The notes under the pieces: model-generated | What the model was told of the DNA's origin: nothing | Database searches by the model: none | What the model saw: the letters and a program-made list of their open reading frames with translations, nothing else | Translations under genes and position numbers: made by a program | NCBI GenBank assembly: GCA_021298555.1 | Contig: JAJTGE010000006.1 | Coordinates: 1 to 44,887 of the forward strand | Source of the DNA: Oxalobacteraceae bacterium | GTDB lineage: Bacteria; Pseudomonadota; Gammaproteobacteria; Burkholderiales; Burkholderiaceae_D | Length of the DNA stretch: 44,887 bases | Reading direction: 5' to 3' | In this document: positions 32,876-42,217 of the stretch, piece by piece | How positions within the stretch are numbered: the first letter of the stretch is position 1 | Layout of the letters: every line of letters starts with the position of its first letter

Positions 32876-33757
32876 TTACAGCGCTGCTTTTAACAGTCGC
32901 GCCATCTCCGACGGATTGCGCGTTACTTTGATACCGCACGCATCCATAATTTCTAATTTAGCCTGAGCTGTATCTGCACCACCGGATATCAATGCGCCGG
33001 CGTGCCCCATACGCTTACCCGGAGGAGCAGTTACACCAGCGATGAAACCAACGACAGGTTTCTTCATGTGTTCTTTAATCCAATACGCTGCGTTGGCTTC
33101 ATCAGGCCCACCGATTTCACCAATCATAATTACGGCGTCGGTGTCCGGATCATCGTTAAACATCTGCATGATATCTATGTGCTTTAAGCCATTGATAGGA
33201 TCGCCACCAATACCAACCGCTGACGATTGACCCAGCCCCAAAGCAGTTAACTGACCCACGGCTTCATAGGTGAGCGTGCCTGAGCGCGAGACCACACCGA
33301 TACGACCTTTTTTATGTATGTGGCCAGGCATGATGCCGATCTTGATTTCATCGGGGGTGATTAAGCCGGGGCAGTTAGGGCCTAGCAACAACGTCTTGCT
33401 TCCGGCTTTTTTCATTTTGTCTTTGAGTGCCAGCATGTCACGCACTGGTATGCCCTCAGTAATGCAAATAGTCAGATCAAGCTGAGCTTCAACTGCTTCC
33501 CAGATGGCATCTGCAGCACCCGCAGGTGGTACATAAATAACCGACACGGTCGCACCGGTCGCTTGCTTGGCTTCTTTTACGGTGGCGTAAATCGGTATGT
33601 CTTCAAAATTTTCACCGGCTTTTTTTGGATTGACGCCAGCGACGAAACAATTTTTCCCGTTGGCATAGTCTCTGCACATACGGGTGTGGAACTGGCCGGT
33701 CTTACCAGTAATGCCTTGCGTAATAACTTTGGTATCTTTATTGATCAGGATGGACAT
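32876..33757 (-). CDS. sucD: Succinyl-CoA synthetase alpha subunit
   Basis: A 293-residue protein, [21 protein letters not shown] onward. Marks: CoA-binding Rossmann region ([12 protein letters not shown]), [37 protein letters not shown], and [14 protein letters not shown] containing the phosphorylated active-site His. It joins SucC to convert succinyl-CoA to succinate with formation of ATP or GTP in the TCA cycle. It follows sucC by 17 nt as the second gene of the sucCD operon and converges on the pilin gene. Confidence 0.98.
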   Translation of the reverse strand: MSILINKDTKVITQGITGKTGQFHTRMCRDYANGKNCFVAGVNPKKAGENFEDIPIYATVKEAKQATGATVSVIYVPPAGAADAIWEAVEAQLDLTICITEGIPVRDMLALKDKMKKAGSKTLLLGPNCPGLITPDEIKIGIMPGHIHKKGRIGVVSRSGTLTYEAVGQLTALGLGQSSAVGIGGDPINGLKHIDIMQMFNDDPDTDAVIMIGEIGGPDEANAAYWIKEHMKKPVVGFIAGVTAPPGKRMGHAGALISGGADTAQAKLEIMDACGIKVTRNPSEMARLLKAAL

Positions 33758-33774
33758 GATTCTTCCTTGGGCGA

Positions 33775-34941
33775 TTATTTACCACTAGCGGCGGCAACCA
33801 CTTTTTGTGCTGCCTCTTCCATTGTGTCGGCTGAGATGATGGGCAATCCAGATTCAGCGAGCATTTTTTTACCGATATCTTCATTGGTACCCTTCATGCG
33901 CACGACCAAGGGTACTTTGAGCGATACGGCACGCGAGGCTGCAATCACGCCTTCAGCAATCACGTCACAACGCATAATGCCGCCAAAAATATTGACTAAT
34001 ATGGCTTGCAAATGCGGATTCTTCAGCATGATCTTGAAAGCTTCTGTCACTTTTTCAGCCGTAGCGCCACCGCCTACATCTAAAAAGTTTGCTGGCTCAC
34101 CATTAAATAATTTAATGGTGTCCATGGTGGCCATAGCAAGACCAGCACCATTGACCAGACATCCTATATTTCCGTCCAAAGAAATGTAAGCAAGATCAAA
34201 TTTTGATGCTTCTACTTCGGCTGGATCTTCTTCATCGATATCGCGGTACGCCATAATTTCAGGCTGGCGATACAAGGCATTGGCATCGAAATTAAATTTC
34301 GCATCGAGTGCGATTACTTTGCCATCACCCGTAATGATCAACGGATTGATTTCTGCGAGCGATGAATCTGTTTCCCAATAGGCTTTGTATAAACCCTGCA
34401 ACAGCGTACGCGCGGCGGGTATCGAAGCTGCAGGTACACCTATCTTTGCGGCTATGTCATCTGCTTCTTTATCTTGTAAGCCAGTGGCTGGATCGATTTC
34501 AATTTTATGTATGAGTTCTGGATGCTTTTCTGCGACTTCTTCAATATCCATGCCGCCTTCGCTTGAAGCCATTAACACGACTCGCTGAGAAATCCGATCT
34601 GTCACTAGCGACACATACAGCTCTTTTTTTATGTCTGCGCCTTCTTCAACCAGTAAGCGCCGAACTTTTTGTCCAGTCGGACTGGTTTGGTGGGTTACTA
34701 ACTGCATGCCCATGATCTGGTTGGCGTACTCCCTGACCTGATCTAAGGACTTCGCTACTTTCACTCCGCCGCCCTTACCCCGGCCTCCGGCATGAATTTG
34801 CGCTTTGACGACCCAGACTGGGCCACCTAAAGTTTCCGCAGCTTTGACCGCTTCATCGACGCTCATACAGGCGATACCGCGCGGCACAGTAACGCCATAT
34901 TTTCTGAGTAGCTCTTTTCCCTGGTATTCGTGGATCTTCAT
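33775..34941 (-). CDS. sucC: Succinyl-CoA synthetase beta subunit
   Basis: A 388-residue ATP-grasp protein starting [20 protein letters not shown]. Marks: [22 protein letters not shown] (nucleotide-binding loop), [43 protein letters not shown] and [13 protein letters not shown], and [17 protein letters not shown]. Full normal length. It binds ADP/GDP and succinate. First gene of the sucCD operon; 80 bp separate it from the DUF2889 gene upstream, whose transcript could read through. In Burkholderiales sucCD commonly follows recA-recX-DUF2889. Confidence 0.98.
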   Translation of the reverse strand: MKIHEYQGKELLRKYGVTVPRGIACMSVDEAVKAAETLGGPVWVVKAQIHAGGRGKGGGVKVAKSLDQVREYANQIMGMQLVTHQTSPTGQKVRRLLVEEGADIKKELYVSLVTDRISQRVVLMASSEGGMDIEEVAEKHPELIHKIEIDPATGLQDKEADDIAAKIGVPAASIPAARTLLQGLYKAYWETDSSLAEINPLIITGDGKVIALDAKFNFDANALYRQPEIMAYRDIDEEDPAEVEASKFDLAYISLDGNIGCLVNGAGLAMATMDTIKLFNGEPANFLDVGGGATAEKVTEAFKIMLKNPHLQAILVNIFGGIMRCDVIAEGVIAASRAVSLKVPLVVRMKGTNEDIGKKMLAESGLPIISADTMEEAAQKVVAAASGK

Positions 34942-35021
34942 GCGGACTTCCCTTCAGACGCAATGGATAGTGGTTTAATTAAGTAGTACTTGGTTAGGCT
35001 AGGTAATGATTGCGGTGAGCG

Positions 35022-35594
35022 TTAGTTATTCGTGATGGTTTTGATAAACCAACGCGGATAATATTTTTCTACTGCTGGCCCATCGCGACGTAACGCGTGA
35101 CAGCGATCGAGTTGAAAAGGAGTCTGGGTCATATCCTCGTCCGACCCTTTGTCACCAGTGGGGAGAACATCGCCCGCAAACGCCTGTATTGCCGCTGTTG
35201 GTAGCACACCAGCTAATTCGGTCAAATGAGTACACCCTGCTGTTCCAGCTAAGCGCTCACGTAATTCTTTACGAAAGCTTCTCATCAAATTCAGACCGAT
35301 GAGTTTTTTATAAGCGGGACTGACAGAGTCGCAATAACCTGGATAAGGGACGGCTACTGATACTGATTCAGCATCAACTATCGTCAGACGCGTATCGATA
35401 GTTACGCGCAACCAAAGGTCATGAATAGGAGAACCTGGAAGGCGATCGCCAGAAGCCAGATGAGCGACCCTGGTTTTGGTATCGGTAATGCGGGTATCAA
35501 TATCCCACAGACCATCCTCACGCTCAAAGGCTTGCGCTTCGATGCTGCGGGCATGGCGCAAAACACGGGGTAGTTTCGGAGCGGGGAGGGACAT
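35022..35594 (-). CDS. DUF2889 domain protein
   Basis: A 190-residue protein from the ATG 35594 (MSLPAPKLPRVLRHARSIEA); an upstream extension to 35645 is not family-like. DUF2889 marks: EREDGLWDIDTRITDTKT, GSPIHDLWLRVTIDTRLTIVDAES, YPGYCDSVSPAYKKLIGLNLMRSFRKELRERLAGTAGCTHLTELAG, read here as consecutive motifs from about residue 21 to 138. The conserved Cys/His of GTAGCTHL suggests a metal or catalytic site. The family has no established function known to me. Its position between recX and sucC is a recurrent betaproteobacterial arrangement. No membrane segment or signal peptide. Confidence 0.85.
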   Translation of the reverse strand: MSLPAPKLPRVLRHARSIEAQAFEREDGLWDIDTRITDTKTRVAHLASGDRLPGSPIHDLWLRVTIDTRLTIVDAESVSVAVPYPGYCDSVSPAYKKLIGLNLMRSFRKELRERLAGTAGCTHLTELAGVLPTAAIQAFAGDVLPTGDKGSDEDMTQTPFQLDRCHALRRDGPAVEKYYPRWFIKTITNN

Positions 35595-35786
35595 AATTCC
35601 GGTAGCGTACGTAGCAGCGTGTATGCTTGAGCACGAATTGAGCAATTGTGCAGCCTGTCGCAGTTTCTACGACTGGTGCCGCTCATGCGGCGCTGCAAAG
35701 CTGCCGAAGTTTAGCACAGACCCTAGCCAGTTTTTCCCAAAACGAGTGGATGAACACACGGTTTAGCCTAGGTACTCTGCTATTTT

Positions 35787-36251
35787 TTATGGCTCTTTGT
35801 AGTCACGGGCTGCCTTTACTACAAACTGTATAGCGCTATGCGAAAAGCCACGCTGCTGCAAAAATCGCATCTGTTTTGCACGCTCTTCGAGCGTCAATGG
35901 CTTAGTGCCAAATTTTTTTTGCCAAACATCTAACGCGCGCTCATTTTCACCATCCAGCAAGGAAATTCTAAGCGTAGAAACAGTAGCGTCATTCAAGCCG
36001 TGACTTTGAAGTTCAGACAGTATGCGTGAGCTACCAAATCGGGAAGCGCGCCGGTTAACTAGTGATTCAGCAAACCGGTCGTCGGATAGAAATTTTTGCG
36101 CAACTAACCAGTCGAGCAACTGGTCGAGGTCATCTCCCTCTTGTGCATAGCGAGCTAATTTACGACCTAGCTCTAGCCGACTATGCTCGCGCGCTGAGAG
36201 ATATCTCAGCGCGCGAGCTTTCAAACTAATTTTAGAAGATGCAAAGGACAA
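35787..36251 (-). CDS. recX: Regulatory protein RecX
   Basis: A 154-residue protein that starts with TTG at 36251, 7 nt after recA ends. No ATG or GTG is available between the upstream in-frame stop and this codon, and AAGGAAG inside the recA end gives a ribosome site at a slightly long distance. Repeated three-helix RecX units are visible: [97 protein letters not shown]. RecX binds RecA filaments and limits their growth. Co-transcription with recA under the SOS box is expected. Confidence 0.92.
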   Translation of the reverse strand: MSFASSKISLKARALRYLSAREHSRLELGRKLARYAQEGDDLDQLLDWLVAQKFLSDDRFAESLVNRRASRFGSSRILSELQSHGLNDATVSTLRISLLDGENERALDVWQKKFGTKPLTLEERAKQMRFLQQRGFSHSAIQFVVKAARDYKEP

Positions 36252-36258
36252 CGGATGA

Positions 36259-37380
36259 TCACGCTTCCTTCATTTCAGCAGCAGCTGCAGCAGCCTTTGC
36301 TGATTTCTTTGAAGTTGGTGTGTCGGTCTCAGCGGCAGCAGCTAATTGTTTGGCTGGCAGCGATGGTAAAACCGGCACGCCTAAGTGTTCACGCACTTTG
36401 TTCTCGATCTCGTGGGAAAGTTCAGGACGCTCTCTGAGGTACTGACGAGCGTTGTCTTTACCCTGACCAATTCGCTCGCCGTTGTAGCTATACCAAGCAC
36501 CTGATTTTTCTACGATTTTTGCATCTGAGCCTAAGTCGAGTATTTCGCCTTCGCGCGATGTGCCTTCTCCGTACAAAATATCGAAGTGAGCTTCTCTGAA
36601 AGGCGGGGCAATTTTATTCTTAACGACTTTGACTTTGGTTTCATTCCCTATGACTTCGTCACCTGATTTAATGGAGCCGGTGCGGCGTATATCCAAACGA
36701 ACCGAAGCATAAAACTTCAAAGCGTTTCCACCAGTGGTAGTTTCTGGGTTACCAAACATGACACCTATCTTCATGCGTATCTGATTGATGAAGATGACCA
36801 TGGTGTTGGTGCGATTAATTGAGCCTGTCAGCTTGCGCAGTGCTTGCGACATGAGGCGAGCTTGCAGGCCAGGCAGGGAATCACCCATATCGCCTTCAAT
36901 TTCAGCGCGCGGCGTCAATGCCGCAACGGAATCGATGACTATCAGATCAACTGCGCCCGAACGCACCAGCGCATCAGTGATTTCAAGTGCTTGTTCGCCT
37001 GTATCTGGCTGGGAAATGAGTAAGTCATGAAGATTGACGCCCAGCTTTTGTGCATAAATCGTATCAAGAGCATGTTCGGCGTCAATGAAAGCACAGGTAC
37101 CGCCTAATTTTTGCATCTCGGCGATGACCTGAAGTGTCATGGTCGTTTTGCCCGACGACTCAGGGCCGTAAATCTCGATGACACGGCCGCGTGGCAAACC
37201 ACCTACCCCTAAAGCCACGTCTAAACCCAGAGATCCTGTCGATACGACCTGGACTTCCTCTGCCACGGCGCCATCAGCCATACGCATGACCGAGCCCTTG
37301 CCAAACTGCTTTTCTATCTGCGCCAGCGCCGCTGACAATGCCTTGCCTTTTTCGGAATTCGCCAGTTTTTTGTCGTCCAT
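36259..37380 (-). CDS. recA: Recombinase RecA
   Basis: A 373-residue protein, [20 protein letters not shown] onward, slightly long because of an Ala/Lys-rich tail ([14 protein letters not shown]). Walker [10 protein letters not shown] (about residues 70-78), Walker [11 protein letters not shown], the L1 and L2 DNA-binding loops ([24 protein letters not shown] read as two motifs; [32 protein letters not shown] likewise) and the [11 protein letters not shown] motif are all complete. RecA drives homologous recombination, co-protease cleavage of LexA and natural transformation. An SOS box lies 69 bp upstream; recX follows by 7 nt. Confidence 0.99.
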   Translation of the reverse strand: MDDKKLANSEKGKALSAALAQIEKQFGKGSVMRMADGAVAEEVQVVSTGSLGLDVALGVGGLPRGRVIEIYGPESSGKTTMTLQVIAEMQKLGGTCAFIDAEHALDTIYAQKLGVNLHDLLISQPDTGEQALEITDALVRSGAVDLIVIDSVAALTPRAEIEGDMGDSLPGLQARLMSQALRKLTGSINRTNTMVIFINQIRMKIGVMFGNPETTTGGNALKFYASVRLDIRRTGSIKSGDEVIGNETKVKVVKNKIAPPFREAHFDILYGEGTSREGEILDLGSDAKIVEKSGAWYSYNGERIGQGKDNARQYLRERPELSHEIENKVREHLGVPVLPSLPAKQLAAAAETDTPTSKKSAKAAAAAAEMKEA

Positions 37381-37448
37381 GAGTATCTTTCGCTGCTGTA
37401 GAAGGTGGAATCAAGGCCGCGCACGCTAATGCATCGGGTTACGCAGTA

Positions 37449-37464
37449 CTGTATAAAAAAACAG
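37449..37464 (-). promoter_or_regulatory. LexA-binding SOS box of recA
   Basis: CTGTATAAAAAAACAG fits the gammaproteobacterial/betaproteobacterial LexA consensus CTG-N10-CAG exactly, and lies 69-84 bp before the recA start. Read on the minus strand, TATACA inside it could be the -10 region with TTGCAT as a poorly spaced -35, so LexA would block polymerase. Flanking TA/TA extends the symmetry (TACTG...CAGTA). Confidence 0.85.
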
Positions 37465-37603
37465 TAGATGATGCAAGCAGAATTTATGGTTGATTTAATA
37501 GCTTTTTACTAATTCGACTGAAACCCTCATACATAATGCTTGGTTGCTGCCAGCCAACAAACCCAATAGACTGGGTCTTACCCCATTAAATTATTCAAAG
37601 ACT

Positions 37604-38311
37604 ATGCGCATACTCCTGGCCGAAGACGACAGCGTACTTGCCGACGGGCTGACCCGTTCGCTGCGCCAGTCTGGCTATGTGATTGATTGTGTCGCCACTG
37701 GTCAGGCGGCCGATAGTGCTCTGTCTGGGCAGGATTTCGATCTGCTGATTCTTGACCTTGATCTTCCCAAACTTTCTGGACTTGACGTGCTTAGCCGCTT
37801 GCGGGCGCGCGATTCTCGAATCCCGGTATTAATCCTCACCGCGGGTGATTCGGTAGAGCAGCGCGTAAAAGCGCTGGACCTGGGTGCGGATGATTTCATG
37901 GCAAAACCGTTTGCTTTGTCTGAACTTGAGGCGCGCGTTCGCGCCCTGACCCGGCGCGGTGCAGGCGGAGGCCCAACAATTATTAAGCATGGCCCATTGG
38001 GTTTTGATCAGGTCGGGAGAATTGCCTATTTAAATGAGACGATGATAGATCTGTCGGCACGCGAGCTTGGTTTACTCGAAGTTTTGTTAAAACGCAGCGG
38101 AAGACTGGTCTCTAAAGAGCAATTGGTCGATCATTTATGCGAATGGGGCGAAGAGGTCAGTAATAACGCCATCGAAGTTTACGTACACCGTCTGCGTAAA
38201 AAAATAGAAGGCGGGGGCGTGCGCATTGCAACCGTGCGAGGCTTGGGATATTGCCTCGAAAAATTTTCTCAGCCTACTCCTGTTGAAAACCAGGAAGCGG
38301 GTACTAGCTAA
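37604..38311 (+). CDS. OmpR-type response regulator (TctD-like)
   Basis: A 235-residue protein from the ATG 37604, MRILLAEDDSVLADGLTRSL; a longer frame to 37544 lacks receiver-domain homology. Receiver domain about 1-115 with acidic pair E7/D8/D9 and phospho-acceptor D51 (LILDLDLP), then a winged-helix DNA-binding domain (about 130-222) with LSARELGLLEVLLKRSGRLVSKEQLVDHL and NAIEVYVHRLRKKIEGGGVRIATVRGLGYCL. It is followed 8 nt later by its sensor kinase and then by the symporter genes. TctD/TctE pairs regulate tricarboxylate or other carboxylate uptake, so control of the adjacent symporter is a reasonable guess. It is divergent from recA. Confidence 0.93.
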   Translation: MRILLAEDDSVLADGLTRSLRQSGYVIDCVATGQAADSALSGQDFDLLILDLDLPKLSGLDVLSRLRARDSRIPVLILTAGDSVEQRVKALDLGADDFMAKPFALSELEARVRALTRRGAGGGPTIIKHGPLGFDQVGRIAYLNETMIDLSARELGLLEVLLKRSGRLVSKEQLVDHLCEWGEEVSNNAIEVYVHRLRKKIEGGGVRIATVRGLGYCLEKFSQPTPVENQEAGTS

Positions 38312-38319
38312 GCCTTAGC

Positions 38320-39822
38320 GTGCTCAGCCGCAGCCAAAAATCTATAGTGGCCACATCAAATCTACAGCAAGAACAAAGCGTACAGCGCTCCCTGTTTGGG
38401 GAAATCCTCGACTGGATGCTGATGCCTTTGTTACTGCTTTGGCCTATCAGTATAGGCATTACGTATTTTGCAGCTACCTCCATTGCCAATGAACCTTTTG
38501 ACCGATCACTAGAGGATCGCGTCACCGTACTGGCACAACAAATAAAAGAAACGAATGGAATTGTCACTGCCCAACTACCTATATCTGCGCGCGATATTTT
38601 ACGAGCTGATGATGTCGACAATGTTTACTTCCAAATCGCAGGACCCAAACAGGAATTGATCGCGGGTGACCAAGATATGCCCTACCCCGTCGAAGAAGAT
38701 AAACCTATTCCCTGGTCTGTACTTTTACGCGATGCGCAAATGCGCAATGCAGAAGTGCGTGTAGCGTACATCTACGTTAATTTGCAGACCCTGCGCAGCC
38801 CTGGCACAGAATCTGGAAAAAACCGTTTTGCACTTGTGCAGGTAGCCGAGACTCTGGAAAAGAGACGCGAGTTAGCCAAACAGATCGTTAAAGGTGTAAT
38901 TCTTCCTGAATTCATTATTCTGCCTGTCGCACTTACATTAATCTGGTTTGCACTTACGCGAGGCTTATCACCGTTAGCCAGTTTGCAGGATCACATACGA
39001 TCACGCCGACCAGACGATCTCTCACCAATAGATGCGAGCGGCGTACCTGAAGAAATTTCGCCCTTAGTGCAATCGCTAAACGATATGCTGGGCAGACTGT
39101 CGCAAAGTATCCAGCTACAAAAGCGTTTTATCGCTGATGCTGCGCATCAAATGAAAACACCACTGGCCGGTATGCGTATGCAATCAGAACTGGCATTGCG
39201 ACAATCCGATCGATCAGAAATACGTCATTCGCTGGAACAGCTCTCAAAAAGTTCAGAATCTGCCACGCGCATGATTAATCAACTGCTAGCTTTAGCGCGT
39301 GCAGAGACACAATCAGCACAAACATTGCCATTTGAAAAAATTGAACTTACTAAGCTTGCCAAAAGCACCGTGCAAGACTGGGTTCAGACAGCTTTGTCAC
39401 GTCAAATTGATCTTGGCTTTGAATCTGAAAATGATACGTTACCCATTTACGGTAATCCCACGATGCTGCGCGAGATGATCAACAATCTGATCGACAACGC
39501 TCTGCGCTTCACACCCACCTTGGGCAGCGTAACCGTGCGCGTGAGGGCTGATCGTGAACAGCAAAAAGCTTTATTTGAAATAGAAGATACCGGATCTGGG
39601 ATTCCACCATCCGAACGCACAAATGTATTCGAGCGTTTTTATCGAATCATTGGCTCACACGTAGACGGTAGCGGTTTGGGTCTGGCAATTGTTCGCGAGA
39701 TCGCTATTGGCCATGATGCAGAGATCGATATCACCAATAATCCACGTAGCAGTGATGAACGATATCCCGGAAGCTTATTTAAAATTTCATTCAAACTCGA
39801 CACAACCCATTTAGATAAATAA
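38320..39822 (+). CDS. Sensor histidine kinase (TctE-like)
   Basis: A 500-residue membrane kinase starting at GTG 38320, with no ATG before the first helix. Two membrane helices (about 33-54 and 187-210) enclose a periplasmic 2CSK_N-type sensor domain (ANEPFDRSLEDRVTVLAQQI at its start, as in TctE). A HAMP-like linker follows, then the phospho-acceptor His276 in FIADAAHQMKTPLAGM, the N box NNLIDNALRFTP, the G1 box FEIEDTGSGIPP, the F box FERFYR and the G2 box GSGLGLAIV. It should phosphorylate the regulator encoded 8 nt upstream. The GLGLAI box is complete, so it looks active. Confidence 0.94.
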   Translation: MLSRSQKSIVATSNLQQEQSVQRSLFGEILDWMLMPLLLLWPISIGITYFAATSIANEPFDRSLEDRVTVLAQQIKETNGIVTAQLPISARDILRADDVDNVYFQIAGPKQELIAGDQDMPYPVEEDKPIPWSVLLRDAQMRNAEVRVAYIYVNLQTLRSPGTESGKNRFALVQVAETLEKRRELAKQIVKGVILPEFIILPVALTLIWFALTRGLSPLASLQDHIRSRRPDDLSPIDASGVPEEISPLVQSLNDMLGRLSQSIQLQKRFIADAAHQMKTPLAGMRMQSELALRQSDRSEIRHSLEQLSKSSESATRMINQLLALARAETQSAQTLPFEKIELTKLAKSTVQDWVQTALSRQIDLGFESENDTLPIYGNPTMLREMINNLIDNALRFTPTLGSVTVRVRADREQQKALFEIEDTGSGIPPSERTNVFERFYRIIGSHVDGSGLGLAIVREIAIGHDAEIDITNNPRSSDERYPGSLFKISFKLDTTHLDK

Positions 39823-39832
39823 AAAAGCCTAG

Positions 39833-40126
39833 ATGTTTAATCGTGACTCATCCTCAAAAAGCCATGCCAGCTATTGGCAAAAAGTACGCGCGCTAACATT
39901 TGCACTATTGTTAGCCTGGACGCTTTTAAATTTTTGCGTGATATTTTTTGCACGTGAGCTTGCTGGCCTCATGCTTTTTGGCTGGCCCGTTCCTTTTTAT
40001 ATGGCAGCGCAAGGAAGCATACTCATTTATTTACTGATCATCGGTATTTATGCGCGTACAGTCAATCAATTAGAACGCGCGCTAGATAATAGAGACATAG
40101 TGAAAGCCTCAAATGAGTCAGACTAA
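39833..40126 (+). CDS. DUF4212 small subunit of sodium:solute symporter
   Basis: A 97-residue protein with two membrane helices (about 25-48 and 54-76): WQKVRALTFALLLAWTLLNF, FFARELAGLMLFGWPVPFYMAAQGSI. DUF4212 proteins are encoded beside large VC_2705-type sodium:solute symporters and are thought to be a small subunit. Its last 14 bases overlap the start of the symporter gene (40113), so translation is coupled. It starts 10 nt after the kinase gene ends, placing signalling and transport in one operon. Confidence 0.93.
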   Translation: MFNRDSSSKSHASYWQKVRALTFALLLAWTLLNFCVIFFARELAGLMLFGWPVPFYMAAQGSILIYLLIIGIYARTVNQLERALDNRDIVKASNESD

Positions 40127-42146
40127 GCTTCCGCTGGGTCGGTATCTTGGGTTGTATGTCGCAGGCTTAAGCCTGTTACTGATATCGCTTGCCATACTCG
40201 AACGTGAAGGCTTTCCACGCTTTTGGCTAGGCTATCTTTTTCTCTTTACATCTATCGTTGTCTACGCAGGTATAGGCTTAATTAGCCGCACATCAGATAT
40301 CACCGAATACTACGTTGCTGGTCGGCGCGTACCCGCATTATTTAATGGCATGGCGACTGCTGCTGACTGGATATCGACGGCTACCTTCATCGGGCTCGCT
40401 GGTGGCTTGTATTTGCAAGGTTTTGATGGGCTCGCTTACATCATGGGTTGGACGGGTGGTTACTGTTTAGTCGCTTTATTGATTGCTCCCTATTTGCGCA
40501 AATATGGAGGCTATACCGTGCCAGATTATCTGGCTGCACGATTTGGAAAAAATGGCAGCGGTAATGCAGTTCGATTACTTGCCGTCGTTGCCACCTTGCT
40601 CGTGTCATTCACCTATATTGTGGCTCAAATTTATGGTGTGGGTCTGATTACTTCACGCTTTACAGGTATTGATTTTTCTGTCGGTATTTTTCTGGGCTTG
40701 GCAAGTATTTTAGTGTGCTCATTTTTGGGTGGTATGTTGGCAATCACTTGGACGCAAATTGCACAGTACCTCATTATCATTGTTGCTTTTACTATTCCCG
40801 TTGCATGGCTATCAGCTAAGCAAACTGGTGTACCACTTCCGCAAATTGCTTATGGCTCGGCGATTGCTAAACTGACCGCATACGAATACATACTGGCAGA
40901 TGACAGCAGCGAACAACAAGTTCGTGATTTGTATCGCAAACGGGCTGAGCGTTACGAAAAAAAGATTGCTCTGCTACCGCAATCGTGGGATGAAGGACGT
41001 ACAGAGGCGCGCAAACATTTGCAAGATCTGCAAACTAGCAATGCTTCGCTCAAGGACATTAAAGCGGCTAGTCGTTTGCTAGCCGAATACCCAAAAAGTC
41101 CTGCGGAGGCTAAACGTCGCTGGCAACAAGAAATAGATATGGATATAGCGCGTGCACAGCCACTGCAATCTCACACGCAACCCTTTCAGGGAACAGACCG
41201 GCAAAGCTCAGATATCAAACGTAATAATTTTATCGCCTTGATGTTTTGTTTGATGCTGGGTACTGCTGCACTTCCACATCTGCTGATGCGATCCTGTACC
41301 ACTTCGTCGGTGCAAGAAACACGAACCTCGGTATTCTGGGCACTCTTTTTCGTCATGCTGCTCTACACCGCACTGCCAGCCATGGCTGTATTGGTTAAAT
41401 TTGAAATTTATACCAATCTGGTCGGCTTAGACTATGCCAACTTACCGGATTGGGTAACTTATTGGGCCAATATCGATAAGTCCAAACCTATGATCAGCAT
41501 TATCGATATCAACATGGATGGACTGATTCAGTTAGCTGAAATAACGATAGATGGCGATATGATCGCTTTGGCTACGCCTGAAATTGCCGGGCTACCCTAT
41601 GTTATTTCTGCTTTAATCGCTGCGGGTGCCTTGGCAGCTGCGCTATCGACTGCCGATGGTCTGTTGCTGGTTATTTCCAGCGCACTGGCGCATGACACGT
41701 ATTTCAAAATGGTGAACCCAGAAGCTTCTAGTCAACGACAAGTAACTATTTCGAAATTGTTATTACTCGTCGTCGCCTTGCTAGCTACATATGCCGCTTC
41801 TTTTCGGCCTGGTGACATTTTGTCTTTAGTTAGCGCTGCATTTTCTCTGGCGGCCTCGACTCTTTTCCCTGCACTTGTTTTGGGCGTTTTTTGGAAACGT
41901 GCGAACCAAGAAGGGGCGGTCGCGGGAATGTTGACTGGCTTTTTTGTTTGCCTCATCTATTTGGTGCAAACCAGTCCCAGCCTGGGCGGTGATATCGAGC
42001 ACCAGTGGTTTCATATCGCACCCGTATCCGCAGGTATATTTGGCGTACCCGCCGCATTCCTAGCCATGATCATCGTATCGCTATTGACTGAGCCTCCTGG
42101 TGCAGAGGAAATTGCGATGCTGGAAAATTTGCGCAAACCTAATTAA
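40113..42146 (+). CDS. Sodium:solute symporter (SSS family, VC_2705 subgroup)
   Basis: A 677-residue membrane protein with about 13 helices. SSS-family marks: DITEYYVAGRRVPALFNGMATAADWISTATFIGLAGGLYLQGFDGLAYIMGWTGGYCLVALLIAPYLRKYGGYTVPDYLAARFG (read as successive motifs, about residues 60-145), then LPHLLMRSCTTSSVQETR and PYVISALIAAGALAAALSTADGLLLVISSALAHD (about 488-522). Two features differ from ActP/PutP: a polar, charged insertion at about 256-368, and an EF-hand-like loop (DINMDGLIQLAE, residues 465-476). With DUF4212 it probably imports a short organic acid with Na+ (acetate, lactate or similar); the exact substrate is not visible. Confidence 0.92.
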   Translation: MSQTKLPLGRYLGLYVAGLSLLLISLAILEREGFPRFWLGYLFLFTSIVVYAGIGLISRTSDITEYYVAGRRVPALFNGMATAADWISTATFIGLAGGLYLQGFDGLAYIMGWTGGYCLVALLIAPYLRKYGGYTVPDYLAARFGKNGSGNAVRLLAVVATLLVSFTYIVAQIYGVGLITSRFTGIDFSVGIFLGLASILVCSFLGGMLAITWTQIAQYLIIIVAFTIPVAWLSAKQTGVPLPQIAYGSAIAKLTAYEYILADDSSEQQVRDLYRKRAERYEKKIALLPQSWDEGRTEARKHLQDLQTSNASLKDIKAASRLLAEYPKSPAEAKRRWQQEIDMDIARAQPLQSHTQPFQGTDRQSSDIKRNNFIALMFCLMLGTAALPHLLMRSCTTSSVQETRTSVFWALFFVMLLYTALPAMAVLVKFEIYTNLVGLDYANLPDWVTYWANIDKSKPMISIIDINMDGLIQLAEITIDGDMIALATPEIAGLPYVISALIAAGALAAALSTADGLLLVISSALAHDTYFKMVNPEASSQRQVTISKLLLLVVALLATYAASFRPGDILSLVSAAFSLAASTLFPALVLGVFWKRANQEGAVAGMLTGFFVCLIYLVQTSPSLGGDIEHQWFHIAPVSAGIFGVPAAFLAMIIVSLLTEPPGAEEIAMLENLRKPN

Positions 42147-42217
42147 GGTCGCACTGGCACATTTCTTGATACATCCCTAAGACTATCTAACAAATAAATC
42201 TTCGGGGTAAAGGGCCC

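Noticed and set aside
37544-37603. Upstream extension of the response regulator frame
   Set aside because: The extra 20 residues precede a standard receiver N-terminus (MRILLAEDD) and have no similarity to that domain.
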